Below, piece after piece: positions 32,408 through 47,000 of a stretch of DNA of 64,000 nucleotides (position 1 is its first letter; each line of letters opens with the position of its first letter). Source of the DNA: Paratinospora sagittata (taxonomy: Eukaryota; Streptophyta; Magnoliopsida; Ranunculales; Menispermaceae); assembly GCA_035771175.1 (NCBI GenBank), contig CM069606.1, forward strand, positions 26,431,816 to 26,495,815, given 5' to 3'. Made by a program: the position numbers and the translations under genes. The notes below the pieces were generated by a model. That model was not told where the DNA came from. It saw only the letters and a list, made by a program, of their open reading frames with translations, and did not search any database.

Positions 32408-32427
32408 GTGAAATACAGGGTATTACA

Positions 32428-32432
32428 AGAAG
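32428..32432. repeat. Target-site duplication, right copy
   Basis: AGAAG directly after the LTR terminus TATTACA, followed by AAAGTCGTGATTC, the continuation of the interrupted monomer. Confidence 0.96.
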
Positions 32433-35400
32433 AAAGTCGTGATTCTTGCATTTGCACAAACAATCTTCGAACTGAATCAAAATTACAAACTGTCTTGAAG
32501 ATAACCTCATTATTTCGCAAGTTCTTCATTTTATCCCTTTTATGCAGAGATTTCCAGAGGCTATCTATTGTTTTAAACTGTAAGTATATGAAGTGTTCTC
32601 GGTAGGAAAACACATGAAACAAGAACACATCACCTGTATTTTTTTTTCTAAGTGCAACAACAAATCATCAACAACACATCAAACAATAGCTATCGAAGTC
32701 TACAAAGATCAAGCTCGAAGAACGAAGACATATATCATGTCTAATGCATTGGTTTGATCTTTGGTGCGTAGGGTAACCTCTCGATCAATCTCAGCACTAA
32801 AACTCTGAAAATTGCAAAGTCTTCAAAACCACTTCGATATAGTTTTTCATTTTGAAAAAAAATGTTTTGGGAAAGGTTTTAATCATAATTTCAAAGAGTG
32901 TCGAATTATTTTAAAGTTTATAATCTTATCTCAATAAAGAGTCAACGGAATGGTTCCTTAGATTTTTAAAATAAGGCTTTCCACCAATTTGCCAAAATTT
33001 TCTATAAGGCACTAACGCACTATTGGTGTTGATAGCACGCTGATAGGGTTCTATAATAAAACATTTGTTTTTATGAAAAATTGTCTCTAGAGCGCTATCC
33101 CATTTGATAACTCGCTATAAAGCTGTTGCCGTGATCTTTCCATTTTTAGTAAAATGGGCAATAGCGCGCCATAGGCCTTGGTAACACTCTATCGGAAAGT
33201 CAAAAACTCGAGCTCTAGGGTTTGTGTACATAGACCTGCTATAGCCTGCTATCTGTCAATAGAGAACATGACACACAACCCAAAAGCACGCAATCCACGT
33301 CTGAGACAAAAATCTGATATTTCTAACGAGAAAAATGTGGGCACTTCTGCTTGCTCCATTTTTCTATTCCTTACACAGTTTTGCTAGGTTATCTTAATTG
33401 AAATAATCTCTACTAACACCTTGATGATTCCCGTAGTCTAGCACGCCCAAAACAACTTTAGATTAATCAACTTTTTGAATTCAAATCATTCTGTACTCTC
33501 TTGCTCTTTAACCTGCAACTGCTAATTTTATAAAGCCCTCATTCTCTAATTTTCAAATATAGAACACACGATTTTTGCAAGTTAGACCGAGCTTTCCGAA
33601 AAGTGTTTAAATAGAAGAAAGTCGTGATTCTTGCATTTGCACAAACAATCTTCGAACTGAATCAAAATTACAAACTGTCTTGAAGATAACCTCATTATTT
33701 CGCAAGTTCTTCATTTTATCCCTTTTATGCAGAGATTTCCAGAGGCTATCTATTGTTTTAAACTGTAAGTATATGAAGTGTTCTCGGTAGGAAAACACAT
33801 CAAACAAGAACACATCACCTGTATTTTTTTTTCTAAGTGCAACAACAAATCATCAACAACACATCAAACAATAGCTATCGAAGTCTACAAAGATCAAGCT
33901 CGAAGAACGAAGACATATATCATGTCTAATGCATTGGTTTGATCTTTGGTGCGTAGGGTAACCTCTCGATCAATCTCAGCACTAAAACTCTGAAAATTGC
34001 AAAGTCTTCAAAACCACTTCGATATAGTATTTCAATTTGAAAAAAAATGTTTTTGGAAAGGTTTTAATCATAATTTCAATGAGTGTCGAATTATTTTAAA
34101 GTTTATAATCTTATCTCAATAAAGAGTCAACGGAATGGTTCCTTAGATTTTTAAAATAAGGCTTTCCACCAATTTGCCAAAATTTTCTATAAGGCACTAA
34201 CGCACTATTGGTGTTGATAGCACGCTGATAGGGTTCTATAATAAAACATTTGTTTTTATGAAAAATTGTCTCTAGAGCGCTATCCCATTTGATAACTCGC
34301 TATAAAGCTGTTGCCGTGATCTTTCCATTTTTAGTAAAATGGGCAATAGCGCGCCATAGGCCTTGATAACACGCTATCGGAAAGTCAAAAACTCGAGCTC
34401 TAGGGTTTGTGTACATAGACCTGCTATAGCCTGCTATCTGTCAATAGAGAACATGACACACAACCCAAAAGCACGCAATCCACGTCTGAGACAAAAATCT
34501 GATATTTCTAACGAGAAAAATGTGGGCACTTCTGCTTGCTCCATTTTTCTATTCCTTACACAGTTTTGCTAGGTTATCTTAATTGAAATAATCTCTACTA
34601 ACACCTTGATGATTCCCGTAGTCTAGCACGCCCAAAACAACTTTAGATTAATCAACTTTTTGAATTCAAATCATTCTGTACTCTCTTGCTCTTTAACCTG
34701 TAACTGCTAATTTTATAAAGCCCTCATTCTCTGATTTTCAAAGATAGAACACACGATTTTTGCAAGTTAGACTGAGGTTTCCAAAGAGTATTTAAATAGA
34801 AGATAGTCGTGATTCTTGCATTTGCCCAAACAATTTTCGAACTGAATCAAAATTGCAAACTCTCTTGAAGATAACCTCATTATTTCGCAAGTTCTTCATT
34901 TCATCCCTTTCGTGTTGAGATTTCCAGAGGCTATCTATTGTTTTAAACTGTAAGTATATGAAGTGTTCCCGGTAAGAAAACATCAAACAAGAACACATCA
35001 CCTGTATTTTTTTTTCTAAGAGCTACAACTAATCATCAACAACACTTCAAACAATAGCTATCGAAGTCTACAAAGATCAAGCTCGAAGAACGAAGACATA
35101 AATCTTGTCTAATGCATTGGTTTGATCTTTGGTGCGTAGGGTAACCTCTCGATCAATCTCAGCACTAAAACTCTGAAAATTGCAAAGTCTTCAAAATCAC
35201 TTCGATATAGTATTTCATTTTGAATAAATTGTTTTTCGAAAGGTTTTAATCATAATTTCAATGAGTGTTGAATTATTTTAAAGTTTATAATCTTATCTCA
35301 ATATGTTTTGAGTCAACGGAATGGTTCCTTAGATTTTTAAAATAAGGCTTTCCACCAATTTGCCAAAATTTTCTATAAGGCACTAACGCACTATTGGTGT

Positions 35401-36991
35401 TGATAGCACGCTGATAGGGTTCTTTAATAAAACATTTGTTTTTATGAAAAATTGTCTCTAGCGCACTATCCCATTTGATAACTCGCTATAAAGTTGTTGC
35501 CGTGATCTTTCGATTTTTAGTAAAATGGGCAATAGCGCGCCATAGGCCTTGATAACACGCTATCGGAAAGTCAAAAACTCGAGCTCAAGGGTTTGTGTAC
35601 ATAGACCTGCTATAGCCTGCTATCTGTCAATAGAGAACATGATACACAACCCAAAAGCACGCAATCCACGTCTGAGACAAAAATCTGATATTTCTAACGA
35701 GAAAAATGTGGGCACTTCCGCTTGCTCCATTTTTCTATTCCTTACACAGTTTTTCTAGGTTATCTTAATTGAAATAATCTCTACTAACACCTTGATGATT
35801 CCCGTAGTCTAGCACGCCCAAAACAACTTTAGATTAATCAACTTTTTGAATTCAAATCATTCTGTACTCTCTTGCTCTTTAACCTGCAACTGCTAATTTT
35901 ATAAAGCCCTCATTCTCTGATTTTCAAAGATAGAACACACGATTTTTGCAAGTTAGACCGAGCTTTCCGAAGAGTGTTTAAATAGAAGAAAGTCGTGATT
36001 CTTGCATTTGCCCAAACAATCTTCGAACTGAATCAAAATTGCAAACTGTCTTGAAGATAACCTCATTATTTCGCAAGTTCTTCATTTTATCCCTTTTGTG
36101 CAGAGATTTCCAGAGGCTATCTATTGTTTTAAACTGTAAGTATATGAAGTGTTCTCGGTAGGAAAACACATCAAACAAGAACACATCACCTGTATTTTTT
36201 TTTCGAAGTGCAACAACAAATCATAAACAACACATCAAACAATAGCTATCGAAGTCTACAAAGATCAAGCTCGAAGAACGAAGACATATATCATGTCTAA
36301 TGCATTGGTTTGATCTTTGGTGCGTAGGGTAACCTCTCGATCAATCTCAGCACTAAAACTCTGAAAATTGCAAAGTCTTCAAAACCACTTCGATATAGTA
36401 TTTCAATTTGAAAAAAAATGTTTTTGGAAAGGTTTTAATCATAATTTCAATGAGTGTCGAATTATTTTAAAGTTTATAATCTTATCTCAATAAAGAGTCA
36501 ACGGAATGGTTCCTTAGATTTTTAAAATAAGGCTTTCCACCAATTTGCCAAAATTTTCTATAAGGCACTAACGCACTATTGGTGTTGATAGCACGCTGAT
36601 AGGGTTCTATAATAAAACATTTGTTTTTATGAAAAATTGTCTCTAGAGCGCTATCCCATTTGATAACTCGCTATAAAGCTGTTGCCGTGATCTTTCCATT
36701 TTTAGTAAAATGGGCAATAGCGCGCCATAGGCCTTGATAACAAGGTATCGGAAAGTCAAAAACTCGAGCTCTAGGGTTTGTGTACATAGACCTGCTATAG
36801 CCTGCTATCTGTCAATAGAGAACATGACACACAACCCAAAAGCACGCAATCCACGTCTGAGACAAAAATCTGATATTTCTAACGAGAAAAATGTGGGCAC
36901 TTCTGCTTGCTCCATTTTTCTATTCCTTACACAGTTTTGCTAGGTTATCTTAATTGAAATATTCTCTACTAACACCTTGATGATTCCCGTT

Positions 36992-39900
36992 GTCTAGCAC
37001 GCCCAAAACAACTTTAGATTAATCAACTTTTTGAATTCAAATCATTCTGTACTCTCTTGCTCTTTAACCTGTAACTGCTAATTTTATAAAGCCCTCATTC
37101 TCTGATTTTCAAAGATAGAACACACGATTTTTCCAAGGTAGACTGAGCTTTCCAAAGAGTGTTTAAATAGAAGAAAGTCGTGATTCTTGCATTTGCCCAA
37201 ACAATTTTCGAACTGAATCAAAATTGTAAACTGTCTTGAAGATAACATCATTATTTCGCAAGTTCTTCATTTCATCCCTTTCATGTTGAGATTTCCAGAG
37301 GCTATCTATTGTTTTAAACTGTATGTATATGAAGTGTTCTCGGTAAGAGAACACATCACCTGTATTTTTTTTTCAAAGTGCAACAACAAATCATCAACAA
37401 CACATCAAACAATAGCTATCGAAGTCTACAAAGATCAAGCTCGAAAAACGAAGACATATATCATGTCTAATGCATTGGTTTGATCTTTGGTGCGTAGGGT
37501 AACCTCTCGATCAATCTCAGCACTAAAACTCTGAAAATTGCAAAGTCTTCAAAACCACTTCGATATAGTATTTCAATTTGAAAAAAAATGTTTTTGGAAA
37601 GGTTTTAATCATAATTTCAATGAGTGTCGAATTATTTTAAAGTTTATAATCTTATCTCAATAAAGAGTCAACGGAATGGTTCCTTAGATTTTTAAAATAA
37701 GGCTTTCCACCAATTTGCCAAAATTTTCTATAAGGCACTAACGCACTATTGGTGTTGATAGCACGCTGATAGGGTTCTATAATAAAACATTTGTTTTTAT
37801 GAAAAATTGTCTCTAGAGCGCTATCCCATTTGATAACTCGCTATAAAGCTGTTGCCATGATCTTTCCATTTTTAGTAAAATGGGCAATAGCGCGCCATAG
37901 GCCTTGATAACAAGCTATCGGAAAGTCAAAAACTCGAGCTCTAGGGTTTGTGTACATAGACCTGCTATAGCCTGCTATCTGTCCATAGAGAACATGACAC
38001 ACAACCCAAAAGCACGCAATCCACGTCTAAGACAAAAATCTGATATTTCTAACGAGAAAAATGTGGGCACTTCTGCTTGCTCCATTTTTCTATTCCTTAC
38101 ACAGTTTTGCTAGGTTATCTTAATTGAAATATTCTCTACTAACACCTTGATGATTCCCGTTGTCTAGCACGCCCAAAAAACCTTTAGATTAATCAACTTT
38201 TTGAATTCAAATCATTCTGTACTCTCTTGCTCTTTAACCTGTAACTGCTAATTTTATAAAGCCCTCATTCTCTGATTTTCAAAGATAGAACACACGATTT
38301 TTCCAAGGTAGACTGAGCTTTCCAAAGAGTGTTTAAATAGAAGAAAGTCGTGATTCTTGCATTTGCCCAAACAATTTTCGAACTGAATCAAAATTGTAAA
38401 CTGTCTTGAAGATAACATCATTATTTCGCAAGTTCTTCATTTCATCCCTTTCATGTTGAGATTTCCAGAGGCTATCTATTGTTTTAAACTGTAAGTATAT
38501 GAAGTGTTCTCGGTAAGAGAACACATCACCTGTATTTTTTTTTCGAAGTGCAACAACAAATCATCAACAACACATCAAACAATAGCTATCGAAGTCTACA
38601 AAGATCAAGCTCGAAAAACGAAGACATATATCATGTCTAATGCATTGGTTTGATCTTTGGTGCGTAGGGTAACCTCTCGATCAATCTCAGCACTAAAACT
38701 CTAAAAATTGCAAAGTCTTCAAAACCACTTCGATATAGTATTTCAATTTGAAAAAAAATGTTTTTGGAAAGGTTTTAATCATAATTTCAATGAGTGTCGA
38801 TTTATTTTAAAGTTTATAATCTTATCTCAATAAAGAGTCAACGGAATGGTTCCTTAGATTTTTAAAATAAGGCTTTCCACCAATTTGCCAAAATTTTCTA
38901 TAAGGCACTAACGCACTATTGGTGTTGATAGCACGCTGATAGGGTTCTATAATAAAACATTTGTTTTTATGAAAAATTGTCTCTAGAGCGCTATCCCATT
39001 TGATAACTCGCTATAAAGCTGTTGCCGTGATCTTTCCATTTTTAGTAAAATGGGCAATAGCGCGCCATAGGCCTTGATAACACGCTATCGGAAAGTCAAA
39101 AACTCGAGCTCTAGGGTTTGTGTACATAGACCTGCTATAGCCTGCTATCTGTCAATAGAGAACATGACACACAACCCAAAAGCACGCAATCCACGTCTGA
39201 GACAAAAATCTGATAATTTTAACGAGAAAAATGTGGGCACTTCTGCTTGCTCCATTTTTCTATTCCTTACACAGTTTTGCTAGGTTATCTTAATTGAAAT
39301 ATTCTCTACTAACACCTTGATGATTCCCGTTGTCTAGCACGCCCAAAACAACTTTAGATTAATCAACTTTTTGAATTCAAATCATTCTGTACTCTCTTGC
39401 TCTTTAACCTGTAACTGCTAATTTTATAAAGCCCTCATTCTCTGATTTTCAAAGATAGAACACACGATTTTTCCAAGGAAGACTGAGCTTTCCAAAGAGT
39501 GTTTAAATAGAAGAAAGTCGTGATTCTTGCATTTGCCAAAACAATTTTCGAACTGAATCAAAATTGTAAACTGTCTTGAAGATAACCTCATTATTTCGCA
39601 AGTTCTTCATTTCATCCCTTTCGTGTTGAGATTTCCAGAGGCTATCTATTGTTTTAAACTGTAAGTATATGAAGTGTTCTCGGTAAGAGAACACATCACC
39701 TGTATTTTTTTTCTAAGAGCTACAACTAATCATCAACAACACATCAAACAATAGCTATCGAAGTCTACAAAGATCAAGCTCGAAGAACGAAGACATATAT
39801 CATGTCTAATGCATTGGTTTGATCTTTGGTGCGTAGGGTAACCTCTCGATCAATCTCAGCACTAAAACTCTGAAAATTGCAAAGTCTTCAAAATCACTTC

Positions 39901-42900
39901 GATATAGTATTTCATTTTGAATAAATTGTTTTTCGAAAGGTTTTAATCATAATTTCAATGAGTGTTGAATTATTTTAAAGTTTATAATCTTATCTCAATA
40001 TGTTTTGAGTCAACGGAATGGTTCCTTAGATTTTTAAAATAAGGCTTTCCACCAATTTGCCAAAATTTTTTATAAGGCACTAACGCACTATTGGTGTTGA
40101 TAGCACGCTGATAGGGTTCTTTAATAAAACATTTGTTTTTATGAAAAATTGTCTCTAGCGCACTATCCCATTTGATAACTCGCTATAAAGTTGTTGCCGT
40201 GATCTTTCCATTTTTAGTAAAATGGGCAATAGCGCGCCATAGGCCTTGATAACACGCTATCGGAAAGTCAAAAACTCGAGCTCTAGGGTTTGTGTACATA
40301 GACCTGCTATAGCCTGCTATCTGTCAATAGAGAACATGATACACAACCCAAAAGCACGCAATCCACGTCTGAGACAAAAATCTGATATTTCTAACGAGAA
40401 AAATGTGGGCACTTCTGTTTGCTCCATTTTTCAATTCCTTACACAGTTTTGCTAGGTTATCTTAATTGAAATAATCTCTACTAACACCTTGATGATTCCC
40501 GTAGTCTAGCACGCCCAAAACAACTTTAGATTAATCAACTTTTTGAATTCAAATCATTCTGTACTCTCTTGCTCTTTAACCTGTAACTGCTAATTTTATA
40601 AAGCCCTCATTCTCTGATTTTCAAAGATAGAACACACGATTTTTCCAAGGAAGACTGAGCTTTCCAAAGAGTGTTTAAATAGAAGAAAGTCGTGATTCTT
40701 GCATTTGCCCAAACAATTTTCGAACTGAATCAAAATTGTAAACTGTCTTGAAGATAACATCATTATTTCGCAAGTTCTTCATTTCATCCCTTTCATGTTG
40801 AGATTTCCAGAGGCTATCTATTGTTTTAAACTGTATGTATATGAAGTGTTCTCGGTAAGAGAACACATCACCTGTATTTTTTTTTCAAAGTGCAACAACA
40901 AATCATCAACAACACATCAAACAATAGCTATCGAAGTCTACAAAGATCAAGCTCGAAAAACGAAGACATATATCATGTCTAATGCATTGGTTTGATCTTT
41001 GGTGCGTAGGGTAACCTCTCGATCAATCTCAGCACTAAAACTCTGAAAATTGCAAAGTCTTCAAAACCACTTCGATATAGTATTTCAATTTGAAAAAAAA
41101 TGTTTTTGGAAAGGTTTTAATCATAATTTCAATGAGTGTCGAATTATTTTAAAGTTTATAATCTTATCTCAATAAAGAGTCAACGGAATGGTTCCTTAGA
41201 TTTTTAAAATAAGGCTTTCCACCAATTTGCCAAAATTTTCTATAAGGCACTAACGCACTATTGGTGTTGATAGCACGCTGATAGGGTTCTATAATAAAAC
41301 ATTTGTTTTTATGAAAAATTGTCTCTAGAGCGCTATCCCATTTGATAACTCGCTATAAAGCTGTTGCCATGATCTTTCCATTTTTAGTAAAATGGGCAAT
41401 AGCGCGCCATAGGCCTTGATAACAAGCTATCGGAAAGTCAAAAACTCGAGCTCTAGGGTTTGTGTACATAGACCTGCTATAGCCTGCTATCTGTCCATAG
41501 AGAACATGACACACAACCCAAAAGCACGCAATCCACGTCTAAGACAAAAATCTGATATTTCTAACGAGAAAAATGTGGGCACTTCTGCTTGCTCCATTTT
41601 TCTATTCCTTACACAGTTTTGCTAGGTTATCTTAATTGAAATATTCTCTACTAACACCTTGATGATTCCCGTTGTCTAGCACGCCCAAAAAACCTTTAGA
41701 TTAATCAACTTTTTGAATTCAAATCATTCTGTACTCTCTTGCTCTTTAACCTGTAACTGCTAATTTTATAAAGCCCTCATTCTCTGATTTTCAAAGATAG
41801 AACACACGATTTTTCCAAGGTAGACTGAGCTTTCCAAAGAGTGTTTAAATAGAAGAAAGTCGTGATTCTTGCATTTGCCCAAACAATTTTCGAACTGAAT
41901 CAAAATTGTAAACTGTCTTGAAGATAACATCATTATTTCGCAAGTTCTTCATTTCATCCCTTTCATGTTGAGATTTCCAGAGGCTATCTATTGTTTTAAA
42001 CTGTAAGTATATGAAGTGTTCTCGGTAAGAGAACACATCACCTGTATTTTTTTTTCGAAGTGCAACAACAAATCATCAACAACACATCAAACAATAGCTA
42101 TCGAAGTCTACAAAGATCAAGCTCGAAAAACGAAGACATATATCATGTCTAATGCATTGGTTTGATCTTTGGTGCGTAGGGTAACCTCTCGATCAATCTC
42201 AGCACTAAAACTCTAAAAATTGCAAAGTCTTCAAAACCACTTCGATATAGTATTTCAATTTGAAAAAAAATGTTTTTGGAAAGGTTTTAATCATAATTTC
42301 AATGAGTGTCGATTTATTTTAAAGTTTATAATCTTATCTCAATAAAGAGTCAACGGAATGGTTCCTTAGATTTTTAAAATAAGGCTTTCCACCAATTTGC
42401 CAAAATTTTCTATAAGGCACTAACGCACTATTGGTGTTGATAGCACGCTGATAGGGTTCTATAATAAAACATTTGTTTTTATGAAAAATTGTCTCTAGAG
42501 CGCTATCCCATTTGATAACTCGCTATAAAGCTGTTGCCGTGATCTTTCCATTTTTAGTAAAATGGGCAATAGCGCGCCATAGGCCTTGATAACACGCTAT
42601 CGGAAAGTCAAAAACTCGAGCTCTAGGGTTTGTGTACATAGACCTGCTATAGCCTGCTATCTGTCAATAGAGAACATGACACACAACCCAAAAGCACGCA
42701 ATCCACGTCTGAGACAAAAATCTGATAATTTTAACGAGAAAAATGTGGGCACTTCTGCTTGCTCCATTTTTCTATTCCTTACACAGTTTTGCTAGGTTAT
42801 CTTAATTGAAATATTCTCTACTAACACCTTGATGATTCCCGTTGTCTAGCACGCCCAAAACAACTTTAGATTAATCAACTTTTTGAATTCAAATCATTCT

Positions 42901-44066
42901 GTACTCTCTTGCTCTTTAACCTGTAACTGCTAATTTTATAAAGCCCTCATTCTCTGATTTTCAAAGATAGAACACACGATTTTTCCAAGGAAGACTGAGC
43001 TTTCCAAAGAGTGTTTAAATAGAAGAAAGTCGTGATTCTTGCATTTGCCAAAACAATTTTCGAACTGAATCAAAATTGTAAACTGTCTTGAAGATAACCT
43101 CATTATTTCGCAAGTTCTTCATTTCATCCCTTTCGTGTTGAGATTTCCAGAGGCTATCTATTGTTTTAAACTGTAAGTATATGAAGTGTTCTCGGTAAGA
43201 GAACACATCACCTGTATTTTTTTTCTAAGAGCTACAACTAATCATCAACAACACATCAAACAATAGCTATCGAAGTCTACAAAGATCAAGCTCGAAGAAC
43301 GAAGACATATATCATGTCTAATGCATTGGTTTGATCTTTGGTGCGTAGGGTAACCTCTCGATCAATCTCAGCACTAAAACTCTGAAAATTGCAAAGTCTT
43401 CAAAATCACTTCGATATAGTATTTCATTTTGAATAAATTGTTTTTCGAAAGGTTTTAATCATAATTTCAATGAGTGTTGAATTATTTTAAAGTTTATAAT
43501 CTTATCTCAATATGTTTTGAGTCAACGGAATGGTTCCTTAGATTTTTAAAATAAGGCTTTCCACCAATTTGCCAAAATTTTTTATAAGGCACTAACGCAC
43601 TATTGGTGTTGATAGCACGCTGATAGGGTTCTTTAATAAAACATTTGTTTTTATGAAAAATTGTCTCTAGCGCACTATCCCATTTGATAACTCGCTATAA
43701 AGTTGTTGCCGTGATCTTTCCATTTTTAGTAAAATGGGCAATAGCGCGCCATAGGCCTTGATAACACGCTATCGGAAAGTCAAAAACTCGAGCTCTAGGG
43801 TTTGTGTACATAGACCTGCTATAGCCTGCTATCTGTCAATAGAGAACATGATACACAACCCAAAAGCACGCAATCCACGTCTGAGACAAAAATCTGATAT
43901 TTCTAACGAGAAAAATGTGGGCACTTCTGTTTGCCCCATTTTTCAATTCCTTACACAGTTTTGCTAGGTTATCTTAATTGAAATAATCTCTACTAACACC
44001 TTGATGATTCCCGTAGTCTAGCACGCCCAAAACAACTTTAGATTAATCAACTTTTTGAATTCAAAT
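36992..44066. repeat. Three-monomer unit duplicated in tandem (period 3512 bp)
   Basis: Segment 36992-40554 recurs at 40504-44066. Shared private variants include CCATGATC (37856/41368), AACAAGCTATC (37910/41422), CTAAAAATTG (38701/42213), GATAATTTTAACG (39212/42724) and TTTTTTATAAGG (40067/43579). I found only two mismatches: T37139 versus A40651 and T40423 versus C43935. Monomers here are 1169-1173 bp because they lack a 15-bp segment. This is a very recent unequal exchange or an assembly duplication. Confidence 0.9.
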
Positions 44067-47000
44067 CATTTTGTACTCTCTTGCTCTTTAACCTGCAACT
44101 GCTAATTTTATAAAGCCCTCATTCTCTGATTTTCAAAGATAGAACACACAATTTTTGCAAGTTAGACCGAGCTTTCCGAAGAGTGTTTAAATAGAAGAAA
44201 GTCGTGATTCTTGCATTTGCACAAACAATCTTCGAACTGAATCAAAATTACAAACTGTCTTGAAGATAACCTCATTATTTCGCAAGTTCTTCATTTTATC
44301 CCTTTTATGCAGAGATTTCCAGAGGCTATCTATTGTTTTAAACTGTAAGTATATGAAGTGTTCTCGGTAGGAAAACACATCAAACAAGAACACATCACCT
44401 GTATTTTTTTTTCTAAGTGCAACAACAAATCATCAACAACACATCAAACAATAGCTATCGAAGTCTACAAAGATCAAGCTCGAAGAACGAAGACATATAT
44501 CATGTCTAATGCATTGGTTTGATCTTTGGTGCGTAGGGTAACCTCTCGATCAATCTCAGCACTAAAACTCTGAAAATTGCAAAGTCTTCAAAATCACTTC
44601 GATATAGTATTTCATTTTGAATAAATTATTTTTGGAAAGGTTTTAATCATAATTTCAATGAGTGTTGAATTATTTTAAAGTTTATAATCTTATCTCAATA
44701 TGTTTTGAGTCAACGGAATGCTTCCTTAGATTTTTAAAATAAGGCTTTCCACCAATTTGCCAAAATTTTCTATAAGGCACTAACACACTATTGGTGTTGA
44801 TAGCACGCTGATAGGGTTCTATAATAAAACATTTGTTTTTATGAAAAATTGTCTCTAGAGCGCTATCCCATTTGATAACTCGCTATAAAGCTGTTGCCGT
44901 GATCTTTCCATTTTTAGTTAAATGGGCAATAGCACGCCATAGGCCTTGATAACACGCTATCGGAAAGTCAAAAACTCGAGCTCTAGGGTTTGTGTACATA
45001 GACCTGCTATAGCCTGCTAGATCAATAGAGAACATGACACACAACCCAAAAGCACGCAATCCACATCTGAGACAAAAATCTGATATTTCTAACGAGAAAA
45101 ATGTGGGCACTTCCGCTTGCTCCATTTTTCTATTCCTTACACAGTTTTGCTAGGTTATCTTAATTGAAATATTCTCTACTAACACCTTGATGATTCCCGT
45201 TGTCTAGCACGCCCAAAACAACTTTAGATTAATCAACTTTTTGAATTCAAATCATTTTGTACTCTCTTGCTCTTTAACCTGTAACTGCTAATTTTATAAA
45301 GCCCTCATTCTCTGATTTTCAAAGATAGATCACACGATTTTTGCAAGTTAGACTGAGGTTTCCAAAGAGTGTTTAAAGAGAAGAAAGTCGTGATTCTTGC
45401 ATTTGCCCAAACAATTTTCGAACTGAATCAAAATTGCAAACTCTCTTGAAGATAACCTCATTATTTCGCAAGTTCTTCATTTCATCCCTTTCGTGTTGAG
45501 ATTTCCAGAGGCTATCTATTGTTTTAAACTGTAAGTATATGAAGTGTTCTCGGTAAGAAAACATCAAACAAGAACACATCACCTGTATTTTTTTTCTAAG
45601 AGCTACAACTAATCATCAACAACACATCAAACAATAGCTATCGAAGTCTACAAAGATCAAGCTCGAAGAACGAAGACATATATCATGTCTAATGCATTGG
45701 TTTGATCTTTGGTGCGTAGGGTAACCTCTCGATCAATCTCAGCACTAAAACTCTGAAAATTGCAAAGTCTTCAAAATCACTTCGATATAGTATTTCATTT
45801 TGAATAAATTGTTTTTCGAAAGGTTTTAATCATAATTTCAATGAGTGTTGAATTATTTTAAAGTTTATAATCTTATCTCAATAGGTTTTGAGTCAACGTA
45901 ATGGTTCCTTAGATTTTTAAAATAAGGCTTTCCACCAATTAGCCAAAATTTTCTATAAGGCACTAACGCACTATTGGTGTTGATAGCACGCTGATAGGGT
46001 TCTTTAATAAAACATTTGTTTTTATGAAAAATTGTCTCTAGCGCACTATCCCATTTGATAACTCGCTATAAAGTTGTTGCCGTGATCTTTCCATTTTTAG
46101 TAAAATGGGCAATAGCGCGCCATAGGCCTTGATAACACGCTCTCGGAAAGTCAAAAACTCGACCTCTAGGGTTTGTGTACATAGACCTGCTATAGCCTGC
46201 TATCTGTCAATAGAGAACATGATACACAACCCAAAAGCACGCAATCCACGTCTGAGACAAAAATCTGATATTTCTAACGAGAAAAATGTGGGCACTTCTG
46301 CTTGCTCCATTTTTCTATTCCTTACACAGTTTTGCTAGGTTATCTTAATTGAAATAATCTCTACTAACACCTTGATGATTCCCGTAGTCTAGCACGCCCA
46401 AAACAACTTTAGATTAATCAACTTTTTGAATTCAAATCATTCTGTACTCTCTTGCTCTTTAACCTGCAACTGCTAATTTTATAAAGCCCTCATTCTCTGA
46501 TTTTCAAAGATAGAACACACAATTTTTGCAAGTTAGACCGAGCTTTCCGAAGAGTGTTTAAATAGAAGAAAGTCGTGATTCTTGCATTTGCCCAAACAAT
46601 CTTCGAACTGAATCAAAATTGCAAACTGTCTTGAAGATAACCTCATTATTTCGCAAGTTCTTCATTTTATCCCTTTTTTGCAGAGATTTCCAGAGGCTAT
46701 CTATTGTTTTAAACTGTAAGTATATGAAGTGTTCTCGGTAGGAAAACACATCAAACAAGAACACATCACCTGTATTTTTTTTTCTAAGTGCAACAACAAA
46801 TCATCAACAACACATCAAACAATAGCTATCGAAGTCTACAAAGATCAAGCTCGAGAACGAAGACATATATCATGTCTAATGCATTGGTTTGATCTTTGGT
46901 GCGTAGGGTAACCTCTCGATCAATCTCAGCACTAAAACTCTGAAAATTGCAAAGTCTTCAGAACCACTTCGATATAGTATTTCAATTTGAAAAAAAATAT

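Larger units (their letters stand above)
21076..32427 (-). mobile_element. Complete Ty3/gypsy chromovirus LTR retrotransposon, Tekay/Del-like
   Basis: An 11,352-bp element on the minus strand with 1528- and 1527-bp LTRs (termini TGTAATACCC and GGGTGTGACA on its own strand), PBS, PPT, 5-bp target duplication and an uninterrupted Gag-Pol. Domain order gag-protease-RT-RNase H-integrase-chromodomain is that of Ty3/gypsy chromoviruses. The C-terminal FHVSMLRKY segment and VEEATWE-type chromodomain point to the Tekay/Del clade. Unusual additions are an ORF of about 530 codons between the 5' LTR and gag, long AT-rich leaders, and three sets of tandem repeats inside each LTR. One substitution separates the LTRs outside these repeats, so the insertion is young. 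The element splits a satellite monomer. Confidence 0.97.
30901..32427 (-). repeat. 5' LTR
   Basis: 1527 bp, promoter-bearing copy for the element because it lies upstream of PBS and ORFs on the minus strand. It has the same architecture as the other LTR: outer homopolymer, 17-unit array, TATA box, 45-bp and 75-bp duplications. Near-identity with the 3' LTR indicates recent insertion. Confidence 0.96.
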
